Assembly: GCF_002305875.1 (NCBI RefSeq)
Contig: NZ_CP022098.1
Coordinates: forward strand, 4,960,001 to 5,024,000
Source: Cystobacter fuscus
GTDB taxonomy: Bacteria; Myxococcota; Myxococcia; Myxococcales; Myxococcaceae
Direction: 5' to 3'
DNA length: 64,000 nt
The notes beneath the pieces are model-generated. The model saw only the letters and a list, made by a program, of their open reading frames with translations, made no database searches and was not told the DNA's origin. The stretch's first letter is position 1. Each line of letters begins with the position of its first letter. Made by a program: the position numbers and the translations under genes. Shown piece after piece: positions 17,520 to 25,631 of this stretch.

Positions 17520-19877
17520 ATGAAGACGCGAAACGGTATCCATCGTCATGTGGCAGGGAGTGGGCCGTTGTATGGGCGGATGTTCGCCGTGCTGGGGATG
17601 TTGTCCGTGACGGGGTGCGGCAACACGCAGGCGCCGCAGGAGGAGATGACGCTCAAGGCGCGCCCCCTGGCGGAGCGCTGCGAGGTGCGGCCGCCGGCCC
17701 CGGGCGTCCTCGAGCCGGAGTTGAAGTGGGCGTGGACGGGCAGCGCGGTGATGCCCGAGCACCACCAGGTGATGATGACGCCCGTGGTGGTGGACGTGAA
17801 CGGAGATGGTGTCGCGGACATCGTCTTCAGCACCTTCGCGGGAGGCACGTTCCAGGCGGATGGCGTGCTGCGGGCCGTCAGCGGCGAGGACGGGCACGAC
17901 CTGTGGGCCGTGACGGACCCGGCGGCCCGGGTGAAGCCCGCCGCCAGCCTCGCCGCCGGAGACCTCGACGAGGATGGTCAGGTGGAGATCTGCGCCATCC
18001 CCGAGAACGGCCGCGGCATCATCTGCTTCGAGAACGACGGCACCTTCAAGTTCCGCTCGGCCCTCGCCGCCAACGACTACAACGAATGGGGAGGCCCCTC
18101 GCTGGCGGACCTGGACGGCGATGGCTTCGTGGAGATCCTCGACGGCAACCGCGTCTACGATCACACCGGCACGCTGAAGTGGGTGGGCTCCGACGGCATG
18201 GGCGGCGCCCAGTACACGGGTCCGGTCTCCTTCGCGGCGGACATCGATCAGGACGGCCAGCAGGAGGTGGTCAACGACCGCGCCATCTACCGCCACGATG
18301 GCACCCCGCTGTGCGTCAACACGGAGATTCCCCATGGCTTCGCCGCCGTGGCCAACTTCGATGAGGACCCGGCCGGGGAGATCGTCGTGGCGGGCCGTGG
18401 CAGGGTGAGCCTGCTCGACGACGACTGCTCGCTGCGCTGGAGTGTCGACGTTCCCGGCGGGGGTCATGGGGGCTCGCCCACCCTCGCGGACTTCGACGGA
18501 GATGGGGCGCTGGAGATCGGCGTGGCCGGAGAGCGGGCGTACTCGGCGCTCGCCTCCGACGGCTCCGTGAAGTGGTCCACCCCCCTCCAGGATCTCAGCT
18601 CCGGCAAGGTGGGCTCCACCACCTTCGACTTCGAGGATGACGGCACGCTCGAGATCGTCTTCGCCGACGAGCTGAAGCTGCGCATCCTGGACGCCGCCAC
18701 AGGGGTCGTGCGCTGGGAGCTTCCCAACAGCTCGGGCACCACGCACGAGAACCCCGTCGTCGCGAACGTGGATGGGGACCCCGCCGCGGAGCTCGTGGTG
18801 GTCTCCAACGACCATGCCTACCCGGGCACCCACGGCGTTCGCGTGTTCCAGGGGCGGCAGGGGTGGGCGGGCACCCGGAGCCTCTGGAACCAGCACGCCT
18901 ACTCGGTGACGAACGTCCTCGACGATGGCTCCATCCCGGCGGCCTCGACGAGCCACTGGCTCCACCCGCGGCTCAACACCTTCCACGCCAACGTCGCCAA
19001 CCACTTCGGCGAGGGCCCCGGCCCCTACGCCGCCGCGGACCTCGTCGTGTCCGAGCTGTCCGCCACGTGCGAGGGCGAGGGCCAGGTCGTGCTCCGCGCG
19101 CGCGTGCTCAACCAGGGCGAGGCCCCGGTGGCCGCGGGCGTGAAGGTGGCGTTCTTCGACGGGGAGCCCACCTCGGGCGGCACGCTGCTCGGCGTGGCCT
19201 CCGTGGCCGAGGCGCTGCCCGTGGGCACCAGCGCGCTCGCGGCGCTCTCCGTGCCCGCCCCACCCAACGGCCCGGTGAGCTTCTCGGCCATCGCGGACGA
19301 TGACGGCCAGGGCGGGGGTCGCCACACCGAGTGCATCGAGAGCAACAACACCACCTCCACCTCGATGGAGCTCGCCTGCCAGTTGCCTCCGAGCAACCAA
19401 CCCCCGGTGGCGCTCTGCCGCGACGTCACCGTCCGCGCCGATGCCTCCTGTCAGGCCCGCGCCAGCGTGGACAATGGCAGCTACGATCCGGACCACGGCC
19501 CGGCGCCGCTCTCCGTGTCCCAGTCGCCCGATGCGTCCTTCGGCCCGGGCCGCCACGCCGTCACGTTGATTGCCTCGGATGGCGCGGCGAGCGCTCAGTG
19601 CGTGGGCTCGGTCACCGTGGTGGATGACACGCCCCCGTCCATCACCTGCCCCCTCGCGCTGGAAGCGAAGATCCGCCTCGGCGAGATCGGTGTCTCCCTT
19701 CAGTACGCCGTCTCGTCCCGGGATGCCTGCGGCCCGGCGCCCGTCACCTGCTCGATTCCCCCCGGCACCATCTTCCTGCCCGGCCTGACCCGCATCACCT
19801 GCACCGCGAAGGACGCGTCCGGCAATACGGCCTCGTGTGACTTCGGGATCCGCGTGAGCATCGATCTCTCCCTCTAA
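17520..19877 (+). CDS. FG-GAP/VCBS-repeat lipoprotein with HYR-like C-terminus
   Basis: A 785-residue predicted lipoprotein. The signal ends in a lipobox, MLSVTGCGN. About seven FG-GAP/VCBS-like blades follow, each with a calcium-loop motif (DVNGDGVAD, DLDEDGQVE, DLDGDGFVE, DIDQDGQQE, DFDGDGALE, NVDGDPAAE), forming a beta-propeller. Behind that lies a CARDB-like domain (DLVVSELSATCEGEG) and then HYR/Ig-like segments (TPPSITCPLALEAK, CTAKDASGNTASC). Such propellers are extracellular binding scaffolds. The function is unknown, and attachment to the cell surface or shed vesicles is likely for a myxobacterial lipoprotein. GGAGGAG just upstream fixes the start at 17520. A strong terminator follows. 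Confidence 0.85.
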   Translation: MKTRNGIHRHVAGSGPLYGRMFAVLGMLSVTGCGNTQAPQEEMTLKARPLAERCEVRPPAPGVLEPELKWAWTGSAVMPEHHQVMMTPVVVDVNGDGVADIVFSTFAGGTFQADGVLRAVSGEDGHDLWAVTDPAARVKPAASLAAGDLDEDGQVEICAIPENGRGIICFENDGTFKFRSALAANDYNEWGGPSLADLDGDGFVEILDGNRVYDHTGTLKWVGSDGMGGAQYTGPVSFAADIDQDGQQEVVNDRAIYRHDGTPLCVNTEIPHGFAAVANFDEDPAGEIVVAGRGRVSLLDDDCSLRWSVDVPGGGHGGSPTLADFDGDGALEIGVAGERAYSALASDGSVKWSTPLQDLSSGKVGSTTFDFEDDGTLEIVFADELKLRILDAATGVVRWELPNSSGTTHENPVVANVDGDPAAELVVVSNDHAYPGTHGVRVFQGRQGWAGTRSLWNQHAYSVTNVLDDGSIPAASTSHWLHPRLNTFHANVANHFGEGPGPYAAADLVVSELSATCEGEGQVVLRARVLNQGEAPVAAGVKVAFFDGEPTSGGTLLGVASVAEALPVGTSALAALSVPAPPNGPVSFSAIADDDGQGGGRHTECIESNNTTSTSMELACQLPPSNQPPVALCRDVTVRADASCQARASVDNGSYDPDHGPAPLSVSQSPDASFGPGRHAVTLIASDGAASAQCVGSVTVVDDTPPSITCPLALEAKIRLGEIGVSLQYAVSSRDACGPAPVTCSIPPGTIFLPGLTRITCTAKDASGNTASCDFGIRVSIDLSL

Positions 19878-19891
19878 GAAAAGGAGAGGGG

Positions 19892-19925
19892 AACCCGCCG
19901 GATCAGCGGCGGGTTCTGCTAATTT
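19892..19925 (+). terminator. rho-independent terminator
   Basis: Nine-base stem AACCCGCCG / CGGCGGGTT with a GATCAG loop, followed by CTGCTAATTTTC. It begins 15 bases after the stop of the VCBS lipoprotein gene. Confidence 0.88.
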
Positions 19926-19981
19926 TCTTGTTATTCGACATTTTCTCGGACTTCACATTTGTCAGTTGCGGACGAGCGGCA

Positions 19982-19996
19982 TGGCGTGGCTTATGC
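19982..19996 (+). promoter_or_regulatory. candidate sigma-54 promoter for the GH114 lipoprotein
   Basis: TGGCGTGGCTTATGC keeps GG-N10-GC spacing. The -24 element deviates from TGGCACG at two bases, and the -12 element is ATGC. The start of transcription would be near 20008, 27 bases before the ATG, a sensible distance. Plausible but weaker than the two sigma-54 promoters at 21822 and 42640. Confidence 0.4.
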
Positions 19997-20034
19997 GCGG
20001 CGAAGTTCAACACCGACGCATGAAGGGAGACATC

Positions 20035-21009
20035 ATGTCGAAGCGGCTGACCTGTCTGATTTCCTGTTCCGCGCTGCTCATGTCCGCGTGCCAGCCCCTG
20101 GAGGGGGACGAGGCCTGGGAGGGAGCGGGGAGCGGCGACACGGCCGTGAGCACGGTGGACAGCGCGGCGTGCACCATTCCGAGCTTCCCCAAGGGCTCCA
20201 CCTGGATCTGGGACCTCGAGAACAGCTCGCTGCCCACGAATCTCAACGCCCAGGTCTACGTCGTGGACCTCTATGAGACCACGAGCACGACGATCCAGGC
20301 GTACAAGAACGCCGGCAAGAAGGTGGTCTGCTATTTCAGCGCCGGCTCCTTCGAGAACTGGCGGGAGGATGCCAACCAGTTCCCGCAGAACACCTATTGC
20401 AGCCCCGGCGAGGACTGTAACGAGTCCATCCACATCATGGGTGACTGGTGTGAGAGCGGCGGAAACTGTGAGTGGTGGTTGGATCACCGCAAGCAGGCGG
20501 TGCGTGACGTGATGGCGACGCGCATTCAACTGGCGAAGACCAAGGGATGTGACGCGGTCGAGCCGGACAACGTCGATGCCTACTCGCACGACGATGAGAT
20601 CTCGTGTACCGACCAGGCCTGCTGGGGCATCACGGCAGCGGATCAGCTCGCCTACAACCGCTGGCTCGCCGACACGGCCCATGCCAACTGCCTGGGCATC
20701 GCGCTCAAGAATGACATCGATCAAGTCACCCAGCTCGCCCCGTACTTCGACTTCGCCATCAACGAGGAGTGCCAGCGCTACCAGGAGTGTGGCGTCTACA
20801 AGACCTCGTTCGTGAGCCAGAACAAGGCGGTCTTCAACGCCGAGTACCGCGTGGACGGAGGCGGCGACACCACGAACTGGACGTCGTGCACGGGCACGGG
20901 CTCCACCTGCGCCTGCGGCGAGAGCGGCTTCGCGGCGGGGGACATGCGGACCCTGGTCTTCAAGACCGCGAACGTGCGCTACAACAACGTGGGCATCACC
21001 TGCTGGTAG
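20035..21009 (+). CDS. GH114-family lipoprotein (endo-alpha-1,4-polygalactosaminidase-like)
   Basis: A 324-residue predicted lipoprotein with lipobox LLMSACQ. The rest matches the GH114/TM1410 barrel family: WIWDLEN, VVCYFSAGSFENWR, a WWLDHRKQAVRDVM stretch, GCDAVEPDNVDAYSHDD and FAINEECQRYQEC. The acidic residues in the CDAVEPDN motif, conserved in the family, are present. Characterised relatives cleave alpha-1,4-linked galactosamine polymers such as fungal or bacterial exopolysaccharide. A role in attacking prey or matrix polysaccharide is therefore possible but not shown. GGGAG is six bases upstream of the ATG at 20035; an ATG at 20020 would add five residues. It stands alone between a terminator and a convergent OsmC gene. 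Confidence 0.85.
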   Translation: MSKRLTCLISCSALLMSACQPLEGDEAWEGAGSGDTAVSTVDSAACTIPSFPKGSTWIWDLENSSLPTNLNAQVYVVDLYETTSTTIQAYKNAGKKVVCYFSAGSFENWREDANQFPQNTYCSPGEDCNESIHIMGDWCESGGNCEWWLDHRKQAVRDVMATRIQLAKTKGCDAVEPDNVDAYSHDDEISCTDQACWGITAADQLAYNRWLADTAHANCLGIALKNDIDQVTQLAPYFDFAINEECQRYQECGVYKTSFVSQNKAVFNAEYRVDGGGDTTNWTSCTGTGSTCACGESGFAAGDMRTLVFKTANVRYNNVGITCW

Positions 21010-21116
21010 TCCCCGAGCGCTCGGACACGGCGGCTCCTTCGCGCGCCGCCGTGCCCGGGCACTCCGGTGGATGCGTCCGCCACCGGAGGGGATGACCCGA
21101 GGACCCGAGGCGGCGC

Positions 21117-21542
21117 TCAGCGGGCGAGCGACGCCTTGAGCGTGATGGTCGTACCGGCGAGTGCCTTGGACACCGGGCAGCCCTTCTTCGTCTCCTCGGC
21201 GATCTTCTGGAATTGCTCATCGCTCGCGCCGGGCACGATGGCCTCGGTGGTGAGCGCGATGGTGGTGATGGCGAAGCCAGCGCCTTGCTTGTCGAGCTGC
21301 ACGTCCGCGGACGTCTTGATGCTCGTGGGCTTGAGGCCGGCGGTCTCCAGGCCGAGCGACAGGGCCATGGAGAAGCATCCCGAGAGCGCCGCGCCAATGA
21401 GCTCCTCGGGATTGCTCCCTTGTTTTCCCTCGAAGCGGGTCCCCAACGAGAAGGGAGCCTCGGGGGCGTGGGCGGGCTTCATCACCCCCTGGCCGTCCTT
21501 GAGCCCCCCGTTCCACTGCGCGCTGCCTTTGCTGATTCCCAT
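21117..21542 (-). CDS. OsmC/Ohr-family peroxide-reducing protein
   Basis: A 141-residue protein of the OsmC family, thiol-dependent reductases of organic hydroperoxides in the cytoplasm. Both redox cysteines are visible: one in AALSGCFSMAL and one in KKGCPVSKAL. The N-terminus (SAQWNGGLKDGQG) and the length are typical of OsmC and not of the shorter Ohr group. The ATG at 21542 is chosen because it opens the family's usual N-terminus and has GGAG nine bases upstream. It is transcribed divergently from the SLT-domain gene at 21899 across 356 bases and converges on the GH114 gene. Confidence 0.9.
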   Translation of the reverse strand: MGISKGSAQWNGGLKDGQGVMKPAHAPEAPFSLGTRFEGKQGSNPEELIGAALSGCFSMALSLGLETAGLKPTSIKTSADVQLDKQGAGFAITTIALTTEAIVPGASDEQFQKIAEETKKGCPVSKALAGTTITLKASLAR

Positions 21543-21678
21543 GTCGCTCGTCTCCAGGTGGGTGTGTGGGCTGCGTGGATTCACTGCTCGGAGTGAACTC
21601 ATGTGAACGGGTTGTTCCTCCGGCAAGGGGCAACCCCTCCATCGAGTGCCCGCCTGCTGCCGGGTGGGAAGTGGATCT

Positions 21679-21718
21679 GGTGACAACCGTCAGCGACCGG
21701 TGACAGCAGTCACCAGGT
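21679..21718 (+). promoter_or_regulatory. two tandem TGAC-N4-GTCA sites (likely activator-binding UAS)
   Basis: TGACAACCGTCA (21681-21692) and TGACAGCAGTCA (21701-21712) are inverted-repeat sites of the same form whose starts are exactly 20 bases apart, about two helical turns. The second extends to GGTGAC-N4-GTCACC. They lie about 140-160 bases upstream of the start predicted from the sigma-54 promoter at 21822. That is the normal place for an enhancer-binding protein. A role in the divergent osmC-like gene cannot be excluded. Confidence 0.65.
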
Positions 21719-21821
21719 CCAGGGCCCCGAATTCTCCGCTCGAGCCCCCGGGATTCAGCTTCCAGGAGCCACGGCCCAAGAAGATCAGGGGGATACGTGT
21801 CTCCCAGGGGGCGGGGAGCGG

Positions 21822-21838
21822 CTGGCACGGAGCCTGCT
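21822..21838 (+). promoter_or_regulatory. sigma-54 promoter for the SLT-domain gene
   Basis: CTGGCACGGAGCCTGCT: the -24 element is a perfect CTGGCACG, the spacing GG-N10-GC is exact, and the -12 element is CTGC. The predicted start is near 21849, 50 bases ahead of the ATG at 21899. Confidence 0.78.
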
Positions 21839-21898
21839 TTGGGTCAGGGCATCTCGGCGGCGGCGAGCCGCGCTCCCCTTACCCCAAGGAATTCAGCC

Positions 21899-22672
21899 AT
21901 GTCCTTCTCCGTCAACTCGCGTAGCTCGTCGTATCGCCTCCCCGAAGTGAAGTTTCCCGAGACCCCGTCGTTCGCCTCCACGCCGACGGAGACCCTGCCG
22001 GAGCTGGATCCCAGCCAGCTGCTGAATCTGTTCGCGGACGCCTTCAGCACCGAGCCGACCCCGTCGAGCTTCAGCGACCCGACGGGGCAGGGCGGAGGGC
22101 TGGACCAGTTGCTGGAGCAGGCCAAGCAGCTCGTGCAGACGCTGGAGCAGCTGACCGAGCTGTTGCAGGCGCCGGAGATCGGCGAGGAGCCGCCGGCGGG
22201 TGGGAAGCAGCCGCAGTCGCTCTTCCAGAACCCGGAGGGCCCGGGCGCTCCGGAGGGTGGTCCGGGCGGTCCGGAAGGCACGAGCGGTACGCAGGGCGCG
22301 GGTGAGGCCCCCAAGGGCCAGGTGGGCGATTGGATCAAGGAGGCGCAGAAGCAGCTCGCCGCGGCGGGCATCCCCGCGGACAAGATGAAGGCGGAGGACA
22401 TCGCCAAGATCATCCAGCACGAGTCGAGCGGTGACCCGAACGCCATCAACCTGTGGGACGACAACGCGAAGAAGGGCACGCCGTCCATCGGCCTGATGCA
22501 GACCATCCAGCCGACGTTCGATGCGTACAAGCTGCCCGGCCACGACAACATCCGCAACCCGGTGGACAACATCATCGCGGGCGTGCGCTACGCGGTGGAT
22601 CGCTACGGCTCGGTGTCCAACGTGCCCGGCCTGCAGGCGATGAACAACGGCAGCGGCTACGTCGGTTACTGA
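21899..22672 (+). CDS. SLT-domain lytic transglycosylase with disordered N-terminal half
   Basis: A 257-residue protein. Residues 1-140 are low in complexity and rich in Pro, Gly and Glu (including a GPGAPEGGPGGPEG run) with a short helical stretch (LDQLLEQAKQLVQTLEQLTELLQ). The C-terminal 115 residues form an SLT domain. It has AEDIAKIIQHESSGDPNAIN with a likely catalytic Glu, then GTPSIGLMQTIQPTF and NPVDNIIAGVRYAVDRYG. This C-terminal form is common in phage and exported murein hydrolases. There is no Sec signal peptide or lipobox, so export, if any, would be by another route. It has its own sigma-54 promoter with tandem upstream sites and is followed by a strong terminator, so it is a regulated single-gene unit. 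Confidence 0.85.
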   Translation: MSFSVNSRSSSYRLPEVKFPETPSFASTPTETLPELDPSQLLNLFADAFSTEPTPSSFSDPTGQGGGLDQLLEQAKQLVQTLEQLTELLQAPEIGEEPPAGGKQPQSLFQNPEGPGAPEGGPGGPEGTSGTQGAGEAPKGQVGDWIKEAQKQLAAAGIPADKMKAEDIAKIIQHESSGDPNAINLWDDNAKKGTPSIGLMQTIQPTFDAYKLPGHDNIRNPVDNIIAGVRYAVDRYGSVSNVPGLQAMNNGSGYVGY

Positions 22673-22691
22673 GTCACGAAGGGTTTCTATC

Positions 22692-22757
22692 GAGGGTGGT
22701 TTCACCCTCCGCCGGCGTCTGGTTCGTGGGGAGCGAGCCAGACGCCGTGTGTTTTTT
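22692..22757 (+). terminator. tandem hairpin terminator
   Basis: A first hairpin GAGGGTG-GTTT-CACCCTC (22692-22709) is followed by a second with arms GGCGTCTGG (22714-22722) and CCAGACGCC (22738-22746). GTGTG and six T residues come next. It ends the SLT-domain gene. Confidence 0.88.
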
Positions 22758-22844
22758 CCACTCCCGCCCCGTTCCACTTCCTCCGCTTGAGTCCCGCAGG
22801 GGCCCGCGGTATCACGCGTCGAACCGCACGGAAGATGGAAGGGA

Positions 22845-23630
22845 ATGCCACCTCCAGACAGCTCCGCCACCGCGCATCTGCCCGAGGAGCGGCGGCGCAT
22901 CATCCTCGAGCGGCTCGCGACCGAGGGCCGGGTCTTCGCCGCCGACCTCTGCGGGATCCTGCGGGTTTCGGAGGATACGATCCGGAGGGACTTGCGTGAG
23001 CTGGACGAGGCGGGCCTGCTGCGGCGCGTGCATGGTGGCGCGCTTCCCCGAGCCCAGGCGCCGCTGGCCCACACGGTTCGCGCCGAGGCACGGCAATCCG
23101 AGAAGCAGGCCCTGGCGCGGATCGCCGCCGGGCTGGTGCGCGCCGATCAGGTGCTCTTCCTCGATGGGGGAACGACGATGCTGGAAGTGGCGCGGTGCCT
23201 GCCGCGGGAGCTTCGGGGCACCGTCGTCACGGTGAGTCCGCCGGTGGCGCTCGCGCTGGCGGAGCATCCGGGGCTCGAGGTCCGGCTGGTGGGGGGCCGG
23301 GTGCACCCGCAGGCCCTGACGCTGGTGGGCGCCGAGACGGTGGAGGCACTGCGGCAGGTGCGGGCCGACCTGTTCCTGTTGGGCGTCTGTGGACTGCACG
23401 CCGAGGCGGGCATCACCGCGCTCCATGCCGAGGAGGCGGCCGTCAAGCGCGCGATGATCCAGGGCGCGGCCGAGACGGTGGCGGTGGTGACGGCCGACAA
23501 GCTCGGGACGCTCGCGCCCTTCGTGGTGGCGCCCGTGCAAGCCCTGGCGGCGCTGGTGACCGAGACACCCGCCTCCGAGTCCACCCTGGCCCCCTTCCGC
23601 AAGCTCAACCTCCGGGTGATGACGCCATGA
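22845..23630 (+). CDS. DeoR/GlpR-family transcriptional regulator
   Basis: A 261-residue regulator. The N-terminal DeoR helix-turn-helix reads RRRIILERLATEGRVFAADL then VSEDTIRRDLRELDEAGLLRRVHGGA. The C-terminal sugar-phosphate-sensing DeoRC domain has FLDGGTTMLEVARCL, VTVSPPVALAL and VRLVGGRVHPQALTLVG, close in form to GlpR and AgaR. Members usually repress sugar catabolic genes until a phosphosugar binds. The stop overlaps the next start (ATGA), so it is translationally coupled to a membrane mannosyltransferase, an unusual partner for this family. GGAAGGG precedes the ATG at 22845. The effector is unknown. Confidence 0.92.
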   Translation: MPPPDSSATAHLPEERRRIILERLATEGRVFAADLCGILRVSEDTIRRDLRELDEAGLLRRVHGGALPRAQAPLAHTVRAEARQSEKQALARIAAGLVRADQVLFLDGGTTMLEVARCLPRELRGTVVTVSPPVALALAEHPGLEVRLVGGRVHPQALTLVGAETVEALRQVRADLFLLGVCGLHAEAGITALHAEEAAVKRAMIQGAAETVAVVTADKLGTLAPFVVAPVQALAALVTETPASESTLAPFRKLNLRVMTP

Positions 23631-24730
23631 GCGCGAGCGCCCGGCTGCGCGAGTGGGGGGCTCGGATCGCCTTTCCCGTGGGTCTGTTCGTGTTCAGCCG
23701 CCTGGCGCTCCTGCTGCTCGCGAGGGTGTCGCTCGTGCTGGAGACGCGGCTGTACCGCCCGCCCTTCAAGTACCCCGGACTCGCGGGCCTGGAGGCGTTC
23801 TGCTGGTGGGACTGCGGTTGGTACACGGGCATCGCCCAGGAGGGCTACACCCGGGCCCAGGCCACCAACTTCTTTCCGTTGCTGCCCCTGCTCGGACGGA
23901 TGGTGCATGAGCTCACGGGGTTGAGCATTCCGGTGGCGCTGGTGGGGATCGCGCAGGTGGCCGGATTGCTGGCGCTCGTGGTGCTGCACCAGCTCTTCCG
24001 CGAGCTGGCGGACGAGGAGGAGGCACGCACCGCGCTGCTGCTCTTCACGGCCTATCCCTTCGCCTTCTTCCACTCCGCGGGCTATCCCGAGTCGTTGATG
24101 GTGCTGCTCACCGCGCTCGCGGTGGCGCTGAGCCTGCGGGGCCGACATGGGTGGGCCGGGCTCACGCTGGGGGTGGCGGGACTGGCGCGCCATCTCTCGC
24201 TGCTGGCGGGCTTCTCGCTGCTCTACCAACAGCTCCGCTCGCGGGGCGGGGGCGTCCGGGCGCTGCTGCACCGGGATGTGCTCGCGCTGCTGCTGCCTCC
24301 GCTGATCACCTCGCTCTACTTCGTCTATCTGTGGCGGACCTTCGGAGATCCCCAGCTCTGGTGGAAGGTGCGCGCGCAGGGGTGGGGTGGCGCCTGGGCG
24401 GGGCTGGGGGACTGGCTGCGCGGAAAGTGGGCGCCGGAGGTCGGCCTCTACGTGGGGGTGTCGTTCATCCCCGGGGTGGGAGCCCTGTTGTTGTTGCGGC
24501 AGCGCCAGTGGTGGGTGCTGGCCGCCTTCGCGCTTCCCCTGATGCTCGTGCTGTGGACGGTGGGCCTGGTGGGTCTGGGGCGCTACAGCGCCGCGGTGTG
24601 GCCGGCCTTTCTGCCCCTGGGGGCGTGGCTCGCCCGCCGTCCCGCGCTGCGCGACCCGATCATCCTGGGCTGCGCCCTGTTCCAGGGAATGCTCGTCTAC
24701 TTCTTCGTGCACTCCTATCCCATCAACTAG
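23627..24730 (+). CDS. PIG-V-like membrane mannosyltransferase
   Basis: A 367-residue polytopic protein with about nine hydrophobic segments. The first luminal/periplasmic loop contains FCWWDCGWYTGIAQEGYT. It matches the PIG-V (GPI mannosyltransferase 2) family loop, where the Asp and the D-x-GWY motif are thought to be catalytic. The next hydrophobic block contains FFPLLPLLGR, and AYPFAFFHSAGYPES follows, both family hallmarks. Bacterial members are GT-C enzymes using polyprenyl-phosphate-linked sugar donors, with undefined acceptors. It overlaps the DeoR gene by four bases at its start. At its end it overlaps the convergent nucleotidyltransferase gene by eight bases. Confidence 0.82.
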   Translation: MSASARLREWGARIAFPVGLFVFSRLALLLLARVSLVLETRLYRPPFKYPGLAGLEAFCWWDCGWYTGIAQEGYTRAQATNFFPLLPLLGRMVHELTGLSIPVALVGIAQVAGLLALVVLHQLFRELADEEEARTALLLFTAYPFAFFHSAGYPESLMVLLTALAVALSLRGRHGWAGLTLGVAGLARHLSLLAGFSLLYQQLRSRGGGVRALLHRDVLALLLPPLITSLYFVYLWRTFGDPQLWWKVRAQGWGGAWAGLGDWLRGKWAPEVGLYVGVSFIPGVGALLLLRQRQWWVLAAFALPLMLVLWTVGLVGLGRYSAAVWPAFLPLGAWLARRPALRDPIILGCALFQGMLVYFFVHSYPIN

Positions 24731-25565
24731 CCTTCATCCCCGCTCGCTCGACGAGCGCGCGGAGACCGTCGGACACGCCGCGCAACCGGCGCAGTGCGCT
24801 CGCGTGGTCCGCGTTGCCGATGTCGCTCCAGATCTCGGCTTGCGTCTTGGACAGACCCTCGAGCGTGAGGGGGTAGGTCGCGGCTTCGGGGACGGCGCCC
24901 TTCTCGTTGATGAGGTAGCGGCCGTTCAAGGCGAACAGCACCTGGGCCACGCAGCTCAGTGCCCGGTAGGCGCAGCCCGCGATGTGCGTCTGTTCGGAGC
25001 GCCTGGCCGCGATCTCGGCGTTGTCGATGGCGAAGCCCACCTCCCAGCCGAAGCGGGCGATCAGTGCATCCCGCAGTGGCTCTGGATAGGGCCGGGTCTG
25101 GCCCTTCAGCTCCGCGATGAGGCCGAGCGGATCGAGCAGCGGCTGACAGGTGGCGACCTCGCCCATCCAGATGACCGAGCAGAAGCCGTGAGGGTGGCCC
25201 ACCTGGTAGTTCATCGAGAAGCGGCCCTGTCGCCCCTCGGCGATGACCTCGCGCACGCGTCCGAGGTCGCGGTAGAGGAGATCGACCTCCACGCCCGCGA
25301 TGGTGAGCCAACCGCCGCCGTTGATCCACGGTCCCCACTCGCCGATCGAGGTCACCGTCGACGAGGGGTCATCGACGAGTGGGGCAATGGCCGACCGGAG
25401 CGCCGCGACATCGAGTGGCGCGTCGGGCTCGTAGTACAGGCCGATGTCGTAGTCGGAAGTGGGGCCCGCCGTGCCCCGCCCTCGCGAGCCACCGAGCACG
25501 AGCGCGGCAACGCCTGGGACGGACCGGAGCGCATCAACCACACGGACGAGAATGGGATCTTCCAT
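24723..25565 (-). CDS. nucleotidyltransferase-domain protein
   Basis: A 280-residue protein. Residues 14-45 carry the polymerase-beta-like fold core LVLGGSRGRGTAGPTSDYDIGLYY. In it, GGSRG...D-x-D provides the nucleotide- and metal-binding residues; a third carboxylate may be the Asp in GVEVDLLYRD near 95. The C-terminal two thirds are helical and resemble the DUF4037 region found behind such domains. Aminoglycoside nucleotidyltransferases and toxin-antitoxin MNT antitoxins share this core, but no HEPN partner gene is adjacent. Substrate unknown. The stop overlaps the convergent mannosyltransferase gene. Confidence 0.82.
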   Translation of the reverse strand: MEDPILVRVVDALRSVPGVAALVLGGSRGRGTAGPTSDYDIGLYYEPDAPLDVAALRSAIAPLVDDPSSTVTSIGEWGPWINGGGWLTIAGVEVDLLYRDLGRVREVIAEGRQGRFSMNYQVGHPHGFCSVIWMGEVATCQPLLDPLGLIAELKGQTRPYPEPLRDALIARFGWEVGFAIDNAEIAARRSEQTHIAGCAYRALSCVAQVLFALNGRYLINEKGAVPEAATYPLTLEGLSKTQAEIWSDIGNADHASALRRLRGVSDGLRALVERAGMKAS

Positions 25566-25631
25566 TCACACAGGATGGCACCGAGCGGGGCCATCTGGAA
25601 CCCAGACATCGCCATCAACCCGGAGCACCGT

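Noticed and set aside
24723-25565. Nucleotidyltransferase as an MNT antitoxin of a HEPN/MNT pair
   Set aside because: No HEPN gene lies next to it and it is much longer than MNT antitoxins.
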